Positions 1-9,541 of a DNA stretch of 64,000 nt are shown here, in pieces. Both the position numbers and the translations under genes were made by a program. Where the stretch lies: assembly GCA_947496145.1 (NCBI GenBank), contig CANMBS010000001.1, positions 310,001 through 374,000 of the forward strand, written 5' to 3'. The DNA is from an uncultured Pseudovibrio sp. (GTDB lineage Bacteria > Pseudomonadota > Alphaproteobacteria > Rhizobiales > Stappiaceae). The notes under the pieces are model-generated. The model was not told the origin of the DNA. It was given only the letters and a program-made list of their open reading frames with translations, and did no database searches. The first letter of the stretch is position 1, and every line of letters starts with the position of its first letter.

Positions 1-136
1 TGATGACGCCATCCAGATCCGGGTCGCTGACACGGCCACGTGTCAGGATGTCTGAGAGTTCTTTGCGAACCAGCTCACCTACACGCAACTGGCGCTGTGA
101 CGGCTGACCTGCAAATTCATCGCGTGCTTTTGCCAT
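1..136 (-). CDS. rbfA: Ribosome-binding factor A, N-terminal part (gene runs off the window)
   Basis: The first 45 residues are visible; the 3' end lies outside the window. The start MAKARDEF followed by Q-R-Q-L-R-V-G-E-L-V-R-K-E-L is the characteristic first helix of RbfA. RbfA is a small KH-fold protein that binds the 30S subunit and is needed for late 16S rRNA 5'-end maturation, especially in the cold. It lies 147 bp downstream of infB on the same strand, the usual last position of the rimP-nusA-infB-rbfA cluster. Confidence 0.9.
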   Translation of the reverse strand, partial: MAKARDEFAGQPSQRQLRVGELVRKELSDILTRGRVSDPDLDGVI

Positions 137-214
137 TGTTTTCTCTTTTTATTCAGAGTTGCACTGCTTTGCGCTGATCACCTTCAAGGCGCTTGCAGTC
201 ACTCGCTCTTGTAA

Positions 215-254
215 CAGCAGAGCGCCGACGGAGTTGACCCCGCCGGCGCTGCTG
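215..254 (-). other. infB-rbfA intercistronic stem-loop
   Basis: A GC-rich imperfect inverted repeat (CAGCAG-GCGCCG-CGG against CCG-CGGCGC-CTGCTG, with single-base bulges) sits between infB and rbfA. No U-tract follows it on the minus strand, so it is probably an mRNA processing or stability element or a weak attenuator, not a full terminator. Confidence 0.4.
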
Positions 255-283
255 AATGCTTTTCGATTGAACTCAGCTCTTAT

Positions 284-3200
284 CTAAAGAGAGCGTGCAA
301 TCTCTTCTACCTGGAAGCACTCGATGACGTCACCGACGCGCATATCCTTGTAGTTGGTGAAGTTCATGCCGCACTCAACGCCGGATTCAACTTCTTTGAC
401 TTCGTCCTTGAAGCGTTTCAGTGTGCCCAACTCGCCTTCATGGATAACAACGTTATCACGCAGCAAGCGAACCTGTGCACCGCGCTGCACCACACCTTCG
501 GTGACCAGACAACCTGCAACACGACCAACTTTGGTGATGTTGAAGATTTCTTTGATGTCTGCGTAACCGAGGAAGGTTTCGCGACGTTCCGGAGCAAGCA
601 TGCCAGACATGGTAGACTTCACATCGTCGATCAGATCGTAGATCACGCTGTAGTAGCGGATTTCTACGCCTTCGCGACGTGCAGCTTCCTGAGCCTGTTT
701 GTTTGCACGAACGTTGAACGCCATGATTGGTGCTTTGGAGGCAACTGCAAGGGTGATATCGCTCTCGGTGATACCGCCAACGGAAGCTGCCACAACACGT
801 GCGCCGACTTCTTCGTTGCCCAGTTCTTCCAGAGCACCCTGGATTGCTTCGGCAGAACCCTGCACATCGGACTTGATGATGAGCGGGAATTCTTTTTTGC
901 CTTCTTCCTGCAAGCCCTTCATCATCGCTTCCAGAGAACCACGAGAACCTGCAATGCGTGCAGCAAGCTTGTCGCGTTTCTGGCGCTGACGATATTCGGA
1001 AATCTCGCGTGCGCGGCCTTCGTTTTCTACGACAGCAACCATGTCACCCGCAGATGGAGTGGACTGGAAGCCAAGAACTTCAACCGGCTTGGAAGGACCA
1101 GCTTCCTTAACCTGCTTGCCGTTCTCATCAAGCATTGCACGAACACGGCCCCATTCAGAACCAGCAATAACGATGTCGCCAACTTTCAGCGTACCCTTCT
1201 GAACCAGAACGGTTGCAACAGGACCACGGCCTTTGTCGAGCTTCGCTTCGATTACGGTACCTTCCGCAGCGCGGTTCGGGTTCGCCTTGAGTTCGAGAAC
1301 TTCAGCCTGCAACAGGATCATTTCGATCAGCTTGTCGAGGTTGGTGCCTTCTTTTGCGGAGACTTCCACATCGATGACATCACCACCCATGGATTCAACA
1401 ACGAGGTCTTCGCGCAGAAGATCATTGCGAACGCGGGACGGATCAGCACCCGGCTTGTCCATTTTGTTGATCGCGATGATCAGCGGAACACCAGCAGCTT
1501 TTGCGTGAACAATCGCTTCCTTGGTCTGTGGCATCACACCATCGTCCGCAGCAACCACGAGGATTACAACGTCGGTGGATTTGGCACCACGTGCACGCAT
1601 CTGAGTAAATGCGGCGTGACCCGGTGTATCGATGAAGGTCACTTTCTGACCGTCCTGCTCAACCTGGTATGCACCGATGTGCTGTGTAATGCCGCCAGCT
1701 TCACCAGAAGCAACGTTTGCCTTACGCAGAGCATCAAGAAGTGATGTCTTACCGTGGTCAACGTGACCCATGATGGTCACAACCGGAGGACGGCTTTCCA
1801 GTGCTGCGTCATCATCTTCAACGGTGAAGAGACCCTCTTCAACATCCGCTTCAGATACGCGCTTAACTGTGTGGCCCATTTCCTCTGCGATCAGTTCAGC
1901 AGTATCAGCATCGATGATGTCGTTGATCTTCATCATCTGGCCCTGCTTCATGAGCAGTTTGATCACGTCAACAGCACGTTCAGACATACGCTGAGCGAGT
2001 TCCTGAATAGTGATCGCCTCAGGAAGTGTTACCTCACGTGAAACCTTCTCGCGAACAACCTTCTGGCCCTGACGCTTTTCTTTCTCGCGACGACGGCGCA
2101 TGGATGCCAGTGAACGGCTGCGGCCTTCATCACCACCGGTTGCGCGGGTAATTGTCAGTTTTGACTTACGACGATCATCACCAGCACCACGGTTTGGTTT
2201 GCTTGGCGCTTCTGGCTTCTTGTTCCGGGTTACCGGCTTCAGAGCCATTTTCTTGGTATTGGCCTTGCCTGTTTCCATGCTTTCAGCAGGAGCAGCTGCA
2301 ACACCACCCGGACGTGCGCCGCCTGGGCGAGCACCTGGACGCGGACCATCCAAACGAGGAGGCTTGCCATCACGCATTGGTGGACGGCCACGATCACCTG
2401 CTGGACGCGGGCCACGGTCACCACCCGGACGCGGGCCACGATCACCCTGAGGACGAGGACCACGATCACCACCCGGACGCGGGCCACGATCTCCCTGAGG
2501 GCGAGGGCCACGATCGCCACGCTCACCAGAACGAGGACCACGGTCACCACCACGCTGAGGACGATCACCAGAACGCTGAGGACGGTCGCCACGCTCACCG
2601 CGTTCGCCGGAGCGCTGAGGACGATCACCAGAACGTGCAGGACGCTCTTCACGCTGTGCTGGCTTCGGAGCTTCAGCAGCTTTTGCCTTTGCTTCAGCTT
2701 CGGCCTTGGCTTTAGCCTCGGCTTCTGCCTTTGCACGTACAGCAGCTTCTTCAGCTTCACGTTTAGCGCGAGCTTCGTCTTCGATGCGTTTCTGTTCGGC
2801 TTCAGCAGCGCGCTGACGAGCCAGTTCTTCCTGACGCTTTGCTTCTTCAACGCGGCGCTTCTGATCTTCGACTTCGCGAACCTTTGCCATTTTCAGCGCT
2901 GCAAGACGTGCGTCTGCTTCGCCCTTGGTCAAGGTTTTCAGAACGGCACCACCGCCCTGTCCGCCGCCGCCACCGCGACGCTGACCGCCACGCTGGTTGT
3001 TGTTGCGGTTGCCACCGCGACCGCCGCCTTCACCGCGCTTCTGGCCATCACCACCACCGCGGCGAGCTTGCTGAGGCCCGCGCTCTTGCTGTGCTGGACG
3101 TTTTTCGGTGCGAGCTGGAGACGCAGCAGGAGAAGAAGAGGAAGCTGCGGCTGGGGCTGCGGAGCCTTCCTGACCCGGCACCACCACACGGCGCTTCTTC

Positions 3201-3343
3201 TTTTCCACGACGACTGCCTTGGAGCGGCCGTGGGAGAAGCTCTGCTTTACAGTGCCCTTCTCAACACTGCCTCCACGTTTGAGGCCCAGCGTTTTCTTTT
3301 CCCCGCCGGCGGGATTGTCGTGGTTGTTTTTGGTATCGCTCAT
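284..3343 (-). CDS. infB: Translation initiation factor IF-2
   Basis: IF-2 is the GTPase that brings initiator tRNA to the 30S subunit and promotes subunit joining. The protein is 1,019 residues. The ATG at 3343 is chosen because GAAGG lies just upstream and the product starts MSDTKNN; an open extension upstream is ignored. The N-terminal third is a low-complexity Lys/Glu/Ala coiled region followed by Arg/Gly/Pro/Asp repeats (about residues 240-320). The G domain has G1 GHVDHGKT near residue 525, DTPGHAAF (G3) and NKMD (G4) near 627, and the C-terminal IF2 beta-barrels follow. It starts 7 nt after the ylxR-like gene, so the two are co-transcribed. It is long for IF-2 because of the repeat-rich N-terminus, as is common in alphaproteobacteria. 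Confidence 0.97.
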   Translation of the reverse strand: MSDTKNNHDNPAGGEKKTLGLKRGGSVEKGTVKQSFSHGRSKAVVVEKKKRRVVVPGQEGSAAPAAASSSSPAASPARTEKRPAQQERGPQQARRGGGDGQKRGEGGGRGGNRNNNQRGGQRRGGGGGQGGGAVLKTLTKGEADARLAALKMAKVREVEDQKRRVEEAKRQEELARQRAAEAEQKRIEDEARAKREAEEAAVRAKAEAEAKAKAEAEAKAKAAEAPKPAQREERPARSGDRPQRSGERGERGDRPQRSGDRPQRGGDRGPRSGERGDRGPRPQGDRGPRPGGDRGPRPQGDRGPRPGGDRGPRPAGDRGRPPMRDGKPPRLDGPRPGARPGGARPGGVAAAPAESMETGKANTKKMALKPVTRNKKPEAPSKPNRGAGDDRRKSKLTITRATGGDEGRSRSLASMRRRREKEKRQGQKVVREKVSREVTLPEAITIQELAQRMSERAVDVIKLLMKQGQMMKINDIIDADTAELIAEEMGHTVKRVSEADVEEGLFTVEDDDAALESRPPVVTIMGHVDHGKTSLLDALRKANVASGEAGGITQHIGAYQVEQDGQKVTFIDTPGHAAFTQMRARGAKSTDVVILVVAADDGVMPQTKEAIVHAKAAGVPLIIAINKMDKPGADPSRVRNDLLREDLVVESMGGDVIDVEVSAKEGTNLDKLIEMILLQAEVLELKANPNRAAEGTVIEAKLDKGRGPVATVLVQKGTLKVGDIVIAGSEWGRVRAMLDENGKQVKEAGPSKPVEVLGFQSTPSAGDMVAVVENEGRAREISEYRQRQKRDKLAARIAGSRGSLEAMMKGLQEEGKKEFPLIIKSDVQGSAEAIQGALEELGNEEVGARVVAASVGGITESDITLAVASKAPIMAFNVRANKQAQEAARREGVEIRYYSVIYDLIDDVKSTMSGMLAPERRETFLGYADIKEIFNITKVGRVAGCLVTEGVVQRGAQVRLLRDNVVIHEGELGTLKRFKDEVKEVESGVECGMNFTNYKDMRVGDVIECFQVEEIARSL
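2390..2640 (-). repeat. Tandem coding repeats in the infB N-terminal region
   Basis: About ten degenerate 24-30 bp units encode GDRGPRP-like and SGDRPQR-like peptides within IF-2. The array is in frame and in the disordered N-terminal linker, so copy number can vary without disrupting the protein. The units are coding, vary in length and have no unique spacers, so this is not a CRISPR array. Confidence 0.85.
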
Positions 3344-3350
3344 ATTGCCT

Positions 3351-3998
3351 TCAGTCTTGCGCTGCTGCACCCTTTGCACCGTCTTCTTCGGTCCTGACAG
3401 AAATCTCCCGGTACTGCGCAAGGCGCTGCGCGTTCTTCAAGAAGTTTCTGCCCGCCTCGCCAGCCAGCAGTACAGCATGTATAACGTTTTCTCGTCCCAG
3501 ATGCGTACTCATCTGGTCTGAGGTAAACAGGCGGATCACGCTGAGACGATCCACCTTGCCAAATCTAGAAGCGGCTACGGCCGCCAACTTACGCACGCCA
3601 TCCTCAGAGGCATCAGTTGCGTGCACCAGAGCAATCACACTCTCCTTTTTGAGAGCTGCCTCGACTTTCGAAAAACCGGTAACAAGGTTGCCAGCTTTTC
3701 TGCTCATGGACAATGCGCCCAGAGCTGCCTGCTCCAGCAGTACGTCAGTGTGGTCGGCCAAACCTTCTTCAGCGTTTACCTGCTCCTTAAAGCCCCTCGA
3801 AAAAGCGCGTTTTTTTATCGCTTCCTGAAGGACAGACTTTTTTGCAGTCACCCAAACTCCGCGTCCCGGAAGGGTGCCTTTTACATCAACAACAACAGTT
3901 TTGTCAGGAGCCATAACGAATCTGAGAAGCTCTGTCACCGGTAGAACTTCACGCGAAACTGCGCAGGTTCGTTCTGTCGGTTCATTCTTTCTCGGCAC
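3351..3998 (-). CDS. YlxR-type (DUF448) RNA-binding protein with L7Ae-like C-terminal half
   Basis: The N-terminal ~90 residues match the YlxR/DUF448 family ([10 protein letters not shown], then GRGVWVT and a basic helix). The C-terminal half ([18 protein letters not shown]) resembles L7Ae/L30e-type RNA-binding domains, a two-domain layout typical of alphaproteobacteria. YlxR proteins bind structured RNA, and the B. subtilis member (RnpM) modulates RNase P. It sits between nusA and infB, its standard place. The start is uncertain: a GTG at 3998 has GGGA seven nt upstream and is preferred over a TTG at 4016. Confidence 0.85.
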   Translation of the reverse strand: MPRKNEPTERTCAVSREVLPVTELLRFVMAPDKTVVVDVKGTLPGRGVWVTAKKSVLQEAIKKRAFSRGFKEQVNAEEGLADHTDVLLEQAALGALSMSRKAGNLVTGFSKVEAALKKESVIALVHATDASEDGVRKLAAVAASRFGKVDRLSVIRLFTSDQMSTHLGRENVIHAVLLAGEAGRNFLKNAQRLAQYREISVRTEEDGAKGAAAQD

Positions 3999-4128
3999 TT
4001 CGTTATCCCAACCCAACTATTATCGTTATTTTTCATTCAGTTACGGGAATGTAGAATCCGACAGTTACTCGCTGTAAACTCAACACACCCCCGTATAAAA
4101 CTTTTTTCTGTAGTCAAAGTGCTACAGT

Positions 4129-5847
4129 TTATTCAGAGGACTTATCGCCTTCTTCGTCTTCTGCACCGCTCTCTTGCGCCAATTCCTCGTCGACGTCAAC
4201 CGGAGTCTCAACAATTGTTTCAGCGTCGCCGCCTTCATCTTCGTCTTCAAACTCCACTTCGACGCCTTCCAGCTCTTCATCAGAGACTTCAACAAGGTCT
4301 TCCGGGGAGATCCAGCCAGCAGCAACACGCGCTGCCATAACGATGCCTTCTGCATCAGCGCGAGACAGATCGAAACCGCTCAGCGTACCCTCTACGCGAA
4401 TGGTTTCTTTATCCTTGCGTTCAGTCCAGCCCACAAGATCGTCAGCTGCACAGCCTGCAAGGTCTTCCATGGTTTTGATCTCGTCCTTACCCAGTGCAAC
4501 GAGCATCGCAGATGTAAGACCGGGAACCTGAACCAGTTCGTCAGAAACGCCGAGCTGACGACGTTCTTCAGCCAGTTTTGCTTCCTGCTCTTCCAGATAC
4601 TCACGAGCACGCGCCTGAATTTCGTCGGCGGTTTCTTCGTCAAAACCTTCTATGGATGAGATTTCTTCGATGTCAACGTACGCGACTTCCTCGACAGAAG
4701 TAAAGCCTTCTGATGCGAGAAGCTGAGAAACCATCTCGTCAACGTTCAGGGTGTTCTGGAAGAGATCGGAACGAACCTGAAATTCTTTCTGACGACGCTC
4801 GGATTCTTCCGCTTCAGTCATAATGTCGATGCCCCAGCCGGTGAGCTGAGATGCCAGACGCACGTTCTGACCGCGACGACCGATTGCCAGAGAGAGCTGA
4901 TCGTTAGGAACAACCACTTCGATGCGCTCGGAGTCTTCGTCGAGAACAACTTTGGCAACTTCAGCTGGCTGAAGGGCGTTCACGATGAAGGTCGCAGCAT
5001 CGTCATTCCAGGGAATGATGTCGATCTTTTCGCCCTGTAGTTCGCCAACAACGGCCTGAACACGGGACCCACGCATACCAACACATGCACCAACAGGGTC
5101 GATAGAGGTATCGTTAGACAGAACAGCGATCTTAGCACGGGAGCCGGGATCACGAGCAACTGCCCTAATCTCGATAACACCGTCATAAATCTCAGGCACT
5201 TCCTGCGCAAACAGTTTTGCCATGAACTGAGGGTGTGTACGGGACAGGAAGACCTGCGGGCCACGCTGTTCGCGGCGTACATCAAAGATCAGTGCGCGAA
5301 TGCGATCACCATTGCGGAAGATTTCGCGTGGGATCAGTTCATCACGACGAACGATAGCTTCGCCTTTGCCGGTGTCGACAACAACGTTGCCGTATTCAAC
5401 GCGCTTAACGACTGCGTTAAGCACTTCGCCGATGCGGTCTTTAAACTCATCGTACTGCTGATCACGCTCTGCTTCGCGTACTTTCTGCACGATAACCTGC
5501 TTTGCAGACTGAGCAGCGATACGACCGAAGTCCAGCGGTGGCAGCGGATCTGCCATGAAGTCGCCGATAGTTGCATCCGGGTTGCGCTCCTGCGCATCAA
5601 CCAGAGCAATCTCGGTGGAAATGTTTTCGACAACTTCAACAACCTGTAACAGGCGCTGAAGGCGGATTTCACCGGTTTTCGGGTTAATCTCAGCCCGAAC
5701 TTCAGTCTCGGTGCCATAACGGGAGCGAGCGGCTTTTTGGATTGCATCCTCAAGAGCAGCAATCACGATGCTACGGTCGATCGACTTTTCACGGGCAACC
5801 GCGTCAGCGATCTGCAGCAGCTCCAAACGGTTTGCGCTGATAGCCAT
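4129..5847 (-). CDS. nusA: Transcription termination/antitermination factor NusA
   Basis: NusA binds RNA polymerase and nascent RNA and controls pausing, termination and antitermination. The 572-residue protein begins MAISANRLELLQIADAVARE. It has the N-terminal RNAP-binding domain, an S1 domain (about 135-200), two KH domains (GxRGSRVQAV and IGRRGQNVRLA) to about 345, two helical acidic-repeat domains (about 370-500) and a very acidic tail. It lies downstream of rimP and upstream of the ylxR-like gene on the same strand. In E. coli NusA autoregulates this operon, which is relevant to the attenuator-like leader upstream of rimP here. Confidence 0.97.
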   Translation of the reverse strand: MAISANRLELLQIADAVAREKSIDRSIVIAALEDAIQKAARSRYGTETEVRAEINPKTGEIRLQRLLQVVEVVENISTEIALVDAQERNPDATIGDFMADPLPPLDFGRIAAQSAKQVIVQKVREAERDQQYDEFKDRIGEVLNAVVKRVEYGNVVVDTGKGEAIVRRDELIPREIFRNGDRIRALIFDVRREQRGPQVFLSRTHPQFMAKLFAQEVPEIYDGVIEIRAVARDPGSRAKIAVLSNDTSIDPVGACVGMRGSRVQAVVGELQGEKIDIIPWNDDAATFIVNALQPAEVAKVVLDEDSERIEVVVPNDQLSLAIGRRGQNVRLASQLTGWGIDIMTEAEESERRQKEFQVRSDLFQNTLNVDEMVSQLLASEGFTSVEEVAYVDIEEISSIEGFDEETADEIQARAREYLEEQEAKLAEERRQLGVSDELVQVPGLTSAMLVALGKDEIKTMEDLAGCAADDLVGWTERKDKETIRVEGTLSGFDLSRADAEGIVMAARVAAGWISPEDLVEVSDEELEGVEVEFEDEDEGGDAETIVETPVDVDEELAQESGAEDEEGDKSSE

Positions 5848-5962
5848 TCCTCGTCAACTCCTTCCACGCCCTGCTTTCTTCACACCAGCAGGAACATCAA
5901 AACAAAAGGGAGGCTCTTTAAAAACGGAACCGCCCATACCCCTTGCGCATCAGAACAGCTAA

Positions 5963-6583
5963 TCAGTGATTGAGATAACTGTCATCGTCCGTAGGCTCCC
6001 CACGGGCTGCTTTTGCGGCTTTGTCGGCCTTTAGAGCCGCATCAATCAGTTCATCGGTCATAACCAGTACGGCTGACCCAACTTCATCCAATGGAAGGCG
6101 CGCTGTGTCATCCTGACCTTCTTGTGCATCGGCCATTCTGATTACTGCACATCCATCTTCCACACCGATGATATGTCCACGATATCTCTTGCGCCCAGCT
6201 TGCGGCACAGACATTTCGATTTTTACGACGTGCCCAGCCCAGCGTTCAAAATCACCAGCTCGAACGAGCGGGCGATCAATACCTGGAGATGAAACTTCGA
6301 GGTGATAGGCACCGGAGATCGGGTCGTCCACATCCAGCGCCGGGGAAACTGCGTGGCTGATTTCTTCACAATCTTCAACAGCCATCGTCCCATCCGGGCG
6401 TTCTGCCATGATTTGAAGGGTGCAGCCGTTATTTCCGTTTACACGGATGCGCACCAACCTGTAGCCCAGATCAACAATGACCGGCTCGACAATTTCAGCT
6501 ACGCGGGCTTCGAGGCCCTTTTCCTTTACAATCCGGGGATCGTTTTCGTCCACTTGGTACCTATCGTTTTCATGCAGAGACAT
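5963..6583 (-). CDS. rimP: Ribosome maturation factor RimP
   Basis: RimP assists 30S subunit assembly. The 206-residue product has the family's N-terminal domain ([36 protein letters not shown]) and the C-terminal SH3-like domain with KKRYRG-type turn and [12 protein letters not shown]. It is the first gene of rimP-nusA-ylxR-infB-rbfA. The start codon is unusual: no good Shine-Dalgarno is present and the ATG sits at the edge of a perfect 8-bp hairpin (6575-6597), suggesting translational control. Confidence 0.95.
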   Translation of the reverse strand: MSLHENDRYQVDENDPRIVKEKGLEARVAEIVEPVIVDLGYRLVRIRVNGNNGCTLQIMAERPDGTMAVEDCEEISHAVSPALDVDDPISGAYHLEVSSPGIDRPLVRAGDFERWAGHVVKIEMSVPQAGRKRYRGHIIGVEDGCAVIRMADAQEGQDDTARLPLDEVGSAVLVMTDELIDAALKADKAAKAARGEPTDDDSYLNH

Positions 6584-6597
6584 ACTTCGTGTCTCTG
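6575..6597 (-). promoter_or_regulatory. Hairpin enclosing the rimP start codon
   Basis: CAGAGACA-CGAAGTA-TGTCTCTG is a perfect 8-bp inverted repeat with a 7-nt loop. The A of the rimP ATG is the last loop base and the TG begins the 3' stem, so initiation requires the helix to open. The only SD-like bases (GAAG) lie in the loop. Confidence 0.55.
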
Positions 6598-6655
6598 GCA
6601 GTTATTTTCGGATACCTGAATTTTGCAGTCAGGCATCAATACCGACTTAGCTAAT

Positions 6656-6687
6656 AAAAAAGAGCGGGTCCTTTCGGTGCCCACTCC
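6656..6687 (-). terminator. Intrinsic terminator / probable attenuator upstream of rimP
   Basis: On the minus strand GAGUGGG-CACC, a GAAA tetraloop, then GGA-CCCGCUC is followed directly by UUUUUU. It lies between a promoter-like sequence at 6729-6756 and rimP. It could terminate trmB read-through, but its place downstream of the promoter suggests attenuation of the rimP operon. An upstream AAGAGC can pair with the 3' GCUCUU, giving a competing antiterminator pairing. Confidence 0.7.
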
Positions 6688-6728
6688 TCAATGCTCTTAA
6701 CTGAGCCGATAGAGAACTCTTGCCCTGC

Positions 6729-6756
6729 AATATAGTGATTTGACCGCTGTATGCAA
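6729..6756 (-). promoter_or_regulatory. Putative sigma-70 promoter of the rimP operon
   Basis: TTGCAT, a 16-nt spacer and TATATT read on the minus strand, about 145 nt upstream of rimP and about 40 nt upstream of the terminator hairpin. The match is by eye only. Confidence 0.45.
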
Positions 6757-6795
6757 CAAAAAATCAAAGACACAAAAGACAAAAGCGCGACGATT

Positions 6796-7506
6796 TTAGG
6801 TTTTCGTCTCTTCAACTCGTAAAAATGTCAGATAACGGCCAATTCTGCCTTCACGATGTGCTTTACGCTCATAGCGTGTTCCCGGCCAGTTATTCCAAGG
6901 CGTACGCCAGTCAGAAGCGCATTCAGCGACCCATTCAAAGGCCGGGTGTTTGCGGCAATGTGACAGTGTCCAGTCAACATAGGTATCTATATCGCTGGCA
7001 AAGCGGTACTCGCAACCCGGTTTAAGAGCCCGTGCAATGCGTGTCAGGTTGATCTGATTTACAAAGCGGCGCTTCCAGTGCTTCTTTTTAGGCCAGGGGT
7101 CCGGATAGAGCTGATACGCCATGTCCAGTGAAGCTTCTGGCAACCAGTCAAGCAATTTACCTGCGTCATCATCGTAAAGACGGATGTTCTTCAGACCGTG
7201 TTCTTCGATGCTGGTGACGGCCTTGATAATACCGGAACTGAAGGGCTCGCAGCCAATAAAGCCAATCTCTGGATTTTCTCTGGCACGGTGAATGAGGTGC
7301 TCAGAGCCACCGAAACCGATTTCCAAAGTCACACTTTTTACCGGAACAGGAAACAGCTCTGCTAAATTGTCTGGAGGTGTTTGCGTCAGGTCCACTGCCA
7401 CCTTGGGCAGGACTTCGTCAAGAAGTTGCGACTGTCGCTGACTTGCTGGCTTTCCGACGCGGCGGCCGAAAAAGGAGCCTTTGTAGTGATCTACCATCGT
7501 TCTCAT
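6796..7506 (-). CDS. trmB: tRNA (guanine-N7-)-methyltransferase
   Basis: TrmB makes m7G46 in tRNA variable loops using SAM. The 236-residue product has the N-terminal RRVGKPASQRQ stretch, a Rossmann SAM site (LEIGFGGSEHLIH), GCEPFSSG and the family signature YPDPWPKKKHWKRR. It follows metK, so the SAM-making and SAM-using genes are adjacent. The start is 7506 or, with a slightly better upstream GAGA, the in-frame ATG at 7497. A 10-bp hairpin ends 9 nt upstream of the 7506 ATG. Confidence 0.95.
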   Translation of the reverse strand: MRTMVDHYKGSFFGRRVGKPASQRQSQLLDEVLPKVAVDLTQTPPDNLAELFPVPVKSVTLEIGFGGSEHLIHRARENPEIGFIGCEPFSSGIIKAVTSIEEHGLKNIRLYDDDAGKLLDWLPEASLDMAYQLYPDPWPKKKHWKRRFVNQINLTRIARALKPGCEYRFASDIDTYVDWTLSHCRKHPAFEWVAECASDWRTPWNNWPGTRYERKAHREGRIGRYLTFLRVEETKT

Positions 7507-7515
7507 AAATACAAA

Positions 7516-7541
7516 CTGGCCGGAGATTGCCCTCCGGCCAG
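7516..7541 (-). other. metK-trmB intercistronic hairpin
   Basis: CTGGCCGGAG-GGCAAT-CTCCGGCCAG is a perfect 10-bp stem ending 9 nt before the trmB ATG. The following TTTGTATTTAT is only a partial U-tract. It may reduce read-through into trmB or block its ribosome site. Confidence 0.55.
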
Positions 7542-7565
7542 CTGTTTATTCTCTAGCGTTAGAGG

Positions 7566-8750
7566 TTAAGCGTAGGCTTTCTCTACAGCATCACGCAGGT
7601 TATGGACAAGGTCGATTTTCTCCCAGGAGAAACCGCCGTCACCTTCAGCTTCACGACCAAAGTGACCGTAAGCCGCCGTACGGGCGTAGATTGGCTTGTT
7701 CAGACTGAGGTGCTCACGAATACCACGTGGCGTTAAGCTCATGATCTCGCGAATAGCAGCTTCGACACGGTCTGCTTCAACACGGCCTGTGTCATGCAGA
7801 TTCACGAAGACAGATTGTGGCTCTGCAATACCGATTGCGTAGGACAGCTGAATAGTGCAGCGGTCTGCAAGATCCGCAGCTACAACGTTTTTCGCAAGGT
7901 AGCGCGCAGCATATGCTGCAGAGCGGTCAACCTTGGTCGGGTCCTTACCGGAGAATGCACCGCCACCGTGTGGAGCTGCCCCGCCGTAAGTGTCTACGAT
8001 GATTTTACGACCTGTGAGGCCACAGTCGCCATCAGGACCACCGATCACGAACTTACCGGTTGGGTTGATGTGCCAGACTGTATTGCTGGTGACCCAGTCA
8101 CCCGGAAGAGCCGCGCGAATATATGGCTCAACAACAGCACGTACATCATCTGATGTCATGGTTTCATCCAGATGCTGCGTGGAGAGCACGATGGATGTTG
8201 CTTCAACTGGCTTGCCATCCTCATAACGGATGGACACCTGACTTTTCGCATCCGGGCCGAGCATTGGCTCGTTGCCGGATTTGCGGGCGTCAGCCAGCAA
8301 GCGCAAAATCTTATGGGAATACAGGATCGGAGCTGGCATCAGCTCTTCGGTTTCACGGCATGCGTAACCGAACATAATACCCTGATCGCCTGCGCCTTCC
8401 TCCTTGCTATCGGAGGCGTCTACGCCTTGTGCGATATCTGCGGACTGGCCATGCAGGAGGACATCAACGTCCAGATCCCGCCAGTTAAAACCGGCCTGCT
8501 CATACCCGATGTCCTTGACAGCAAGGCGGGCGATGTGAGCCAGATATTCTTTTGTAAGAGTGGCCGGGCCGCGGGTTTCACCTGCAATAACGAGCTTATT
8601 CGTTGTTGCAAGAGTTTCACAAGCCACGCGGGCTTCTGGCATTTCCTTTAGAAATGCGTCTACGATGGTGTCTGATACACGATCGCAGACCTTGTCGGGA
8701 TGGCCTTCTGAGACCGATTCCGACGTGAACACATAGTTCTGACGAGCCAT
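7566..8750 (-). CDS. metK: S-adenosylmethionine synthetase
   Basis: MetK makes SAM from methionine and ATP. The 394-residue product has all landmarks: [16 protein letters not shown] (ATP site), [11 protein letters not shown], and [19 protein letters not shown]. The ATG at 8750 is chosen by the [12 protein letters not shown] start with AAGGA 11 nt upstream; a longer in-frame extension would run through the leader hairpin. It lies between phrR and trmB on the minus strand. Confidence 0.98.
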   Translation of the reverse strand: MARQNYVFTSESVSEGHPDKVCDRVSDTIVDAFLKEMPEARVACETLATTNKLVIAGETRGPATLTKEYLAHIARLAVKDIGYEQAGFNWRDLDVDVLLHGQSADIAQGVDASDSKEEGAGDQGIMFGYACRETEELMPAPILYSHKILRLLADARKSGNEPMLGPDAKSQVSIRYEDGKPVEATSIVLSTQHLDETMTSDDVRAVVEPYIRAALPGDWVTSNTVWHINPTGKFVIGGPDGDCGLTGRKIIVDTYGGAAPHGGGAFSGKDPTKVDRSAAYAARYLAKNVVAADLADRCTIQLSYAIGIAEPQSVFVNLHDTGRVEADRVEAAIREIMSLTPRGIREHLSLNKPIYARTAAYGHFGREAEGDGGFSWEKIDLVHNLRDAVEKAYA

Positions 8751-8772
8751 TGGCAAACGTCCTTCTGGGAAG

Positions 8773-8808
8773 AAAAAAGTAACTGAAGCGACGGAAAGCC
8801 GCCGCTTC
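8773..8808 (-). terminator. Terminator-like hairpin in the metK leader
   Basis: GAAGCGGCGG-CTTT-CCGTCGCTTC (one G-U pair, extendable by a T-A pair) is followed after 5-6 nt by TTTTTT. It lies 30-60 nt upstream of metK and at the predicted 5' end of its transcript. It may terminate phrR transcripts or act as a metK leader element. I do not recognise a SAM riboswitch here. Confidence 0.55.
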
Positions 8809-8815
8809 ACCTCTA

Positions 8816-8844
8816 CATCAAACAAGGAATGCCGGTCACGTCAA
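8816..8844 (-). promoter_or_regulatory. Putative metK promoter
   Basis: TTGACG, a 17-nt spacer and TTGATG read on the minus strand, between the phrR stop and the leader hairpin. The -35 is good and the -10 weak. Confidence 0.4.
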
Positions 8845-8898
8845 GACATTTAGAGCACAATTGCCGAAGAATTACGAAAAAATTACAGATCGCAAAAC

Positions 8899-9306
8899 CT
8901 AATCTTCATCTCCTGCAATACTCTTTACAAGCTCCACAACCTTCTTTCGGACTTTAGGATTTTCAATTCGGACAAATGCCTTATTGAGTGCCAGACCGTC
9001 CGAAGATGACAGAAAATCTACAACGTAGGAGGTTTGTGGATTATCACTCACACCGGGTGTCTCATGTGGCGTACCCGGAGCATCTTCAAAGAAAAAGGCG
9101 ACCGGAACCTTCAAAATGGTCGCAATGTGCTGCAAGCGACTTGCACCAATTCGGTTGGTTCCCTTTTCATACTTTTGAATCTGCTGAAATGTGATGCCAA
9201 GGTTTTCGCCAAGCTTTTCCTGACTCATACCAAGCATCATGCGGCGCAAACGAACTCTGCTGCCGACATGTACATCGATAGGGTTTGGTGCTTTTTTGCT
9301 GGGCAT
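8899..9306 (-). CDS. phrR: XRE-family regulator, PhrR/PraR type
   Basis: This 135-residue DNA-binding protein has a Cro/C1-type helix-turn-helix (VGSRVRLRRMMLGMSQEKLG, then ITFQQIQKYEKGTNRIGASR) and a C-terminal tail. It matches the rhizobial PhrR/PraR regulators, including the start KKAPNPIDVHVGSR. In Sinorhizobium phrR is low-pH inducible and lies beside actA (lnt), and PraR in other rhizobia regulates host-association and biofilm genes. The lnt-phrR-metK order is conserved here. ATG at 9306 has GAGG upstream. A perfect 7-bp-arm palindrome lies just upstream of the gene (9334-9350), a good autoregulatory operator candidate. Confidence 0.85.
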   Translation of the reverse strand: MPSKKAPNPIDVHVGSRVRLRRMMLGMSQEKLGENLGITFQQIQKYEKGTNRIGASRLQHIATILKVPVAFFFEDAPGTPHETPGVSDNPQTSYVVDFLSSSDGLALNKAFVRIENPKVRKKVVELVKSIAGDED

Positions 9307-9333
9307 TATCAAAGGCCCTCTTCTTTGGTTTTT

Positions 9334-9350
9334 TACGGTGTCTCACCGTA
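9334..9350 (-). promoter_or_regulatory. Palindromic operator candidate upstream of phrR
   Basis: TACGGTG-TCT-CACCGTA is a perfect 7-bp-arm inverted repeat 28 bp before the phrR ATG. Spacing and symmetry suit a dimeric XRE repressor, probably PhrR itself. Confidence 0.55.
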
Positions 9351-9541
9351 GGTTTTTATTTAAACGAGAGCGCAATTCAGCGATTCTCGCAGGAATGTAA
9401 TTCATCAAACCTGCATTTTCACTTGCCTAAACAACCTCTACCAGAGGGATCGGCGGCAGGCTATAAGGTTTTCTCCAGCACCTCTGGCGTGCAAAACGAA
9501 AACCTCTGCGTGTATAGAATGACGACATTTACGTGCATTCG

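Noticed and set aside
215-254. Full intrinsic terminator between infB and rbfA
   Set aside because: Strong stem but no U-tract on the transcribed strand; recorded only as a stem-loop.
440-1744. Long open frame on the plus strand opposite infB
   Set aside because: It mirrors the codon pattern of infB; no SD, no family resemblance. The same holds for the long frames opposite dnaK (25991-27706) and the di-haem oxidoreductase (47888-49150).
2390-2640. CRISPR-like repeat array
   Set aside because: The repeats are in-frame Gly/Asp/Arg/Pro codons of IF-2, variable in length and without unique spacers.
8751-8900. SAM-II or SAM/SAH riboswitch before metK
   Set aside because: The leader has a hairpin but I could not find the conserved pseudoknot sequences of either class.
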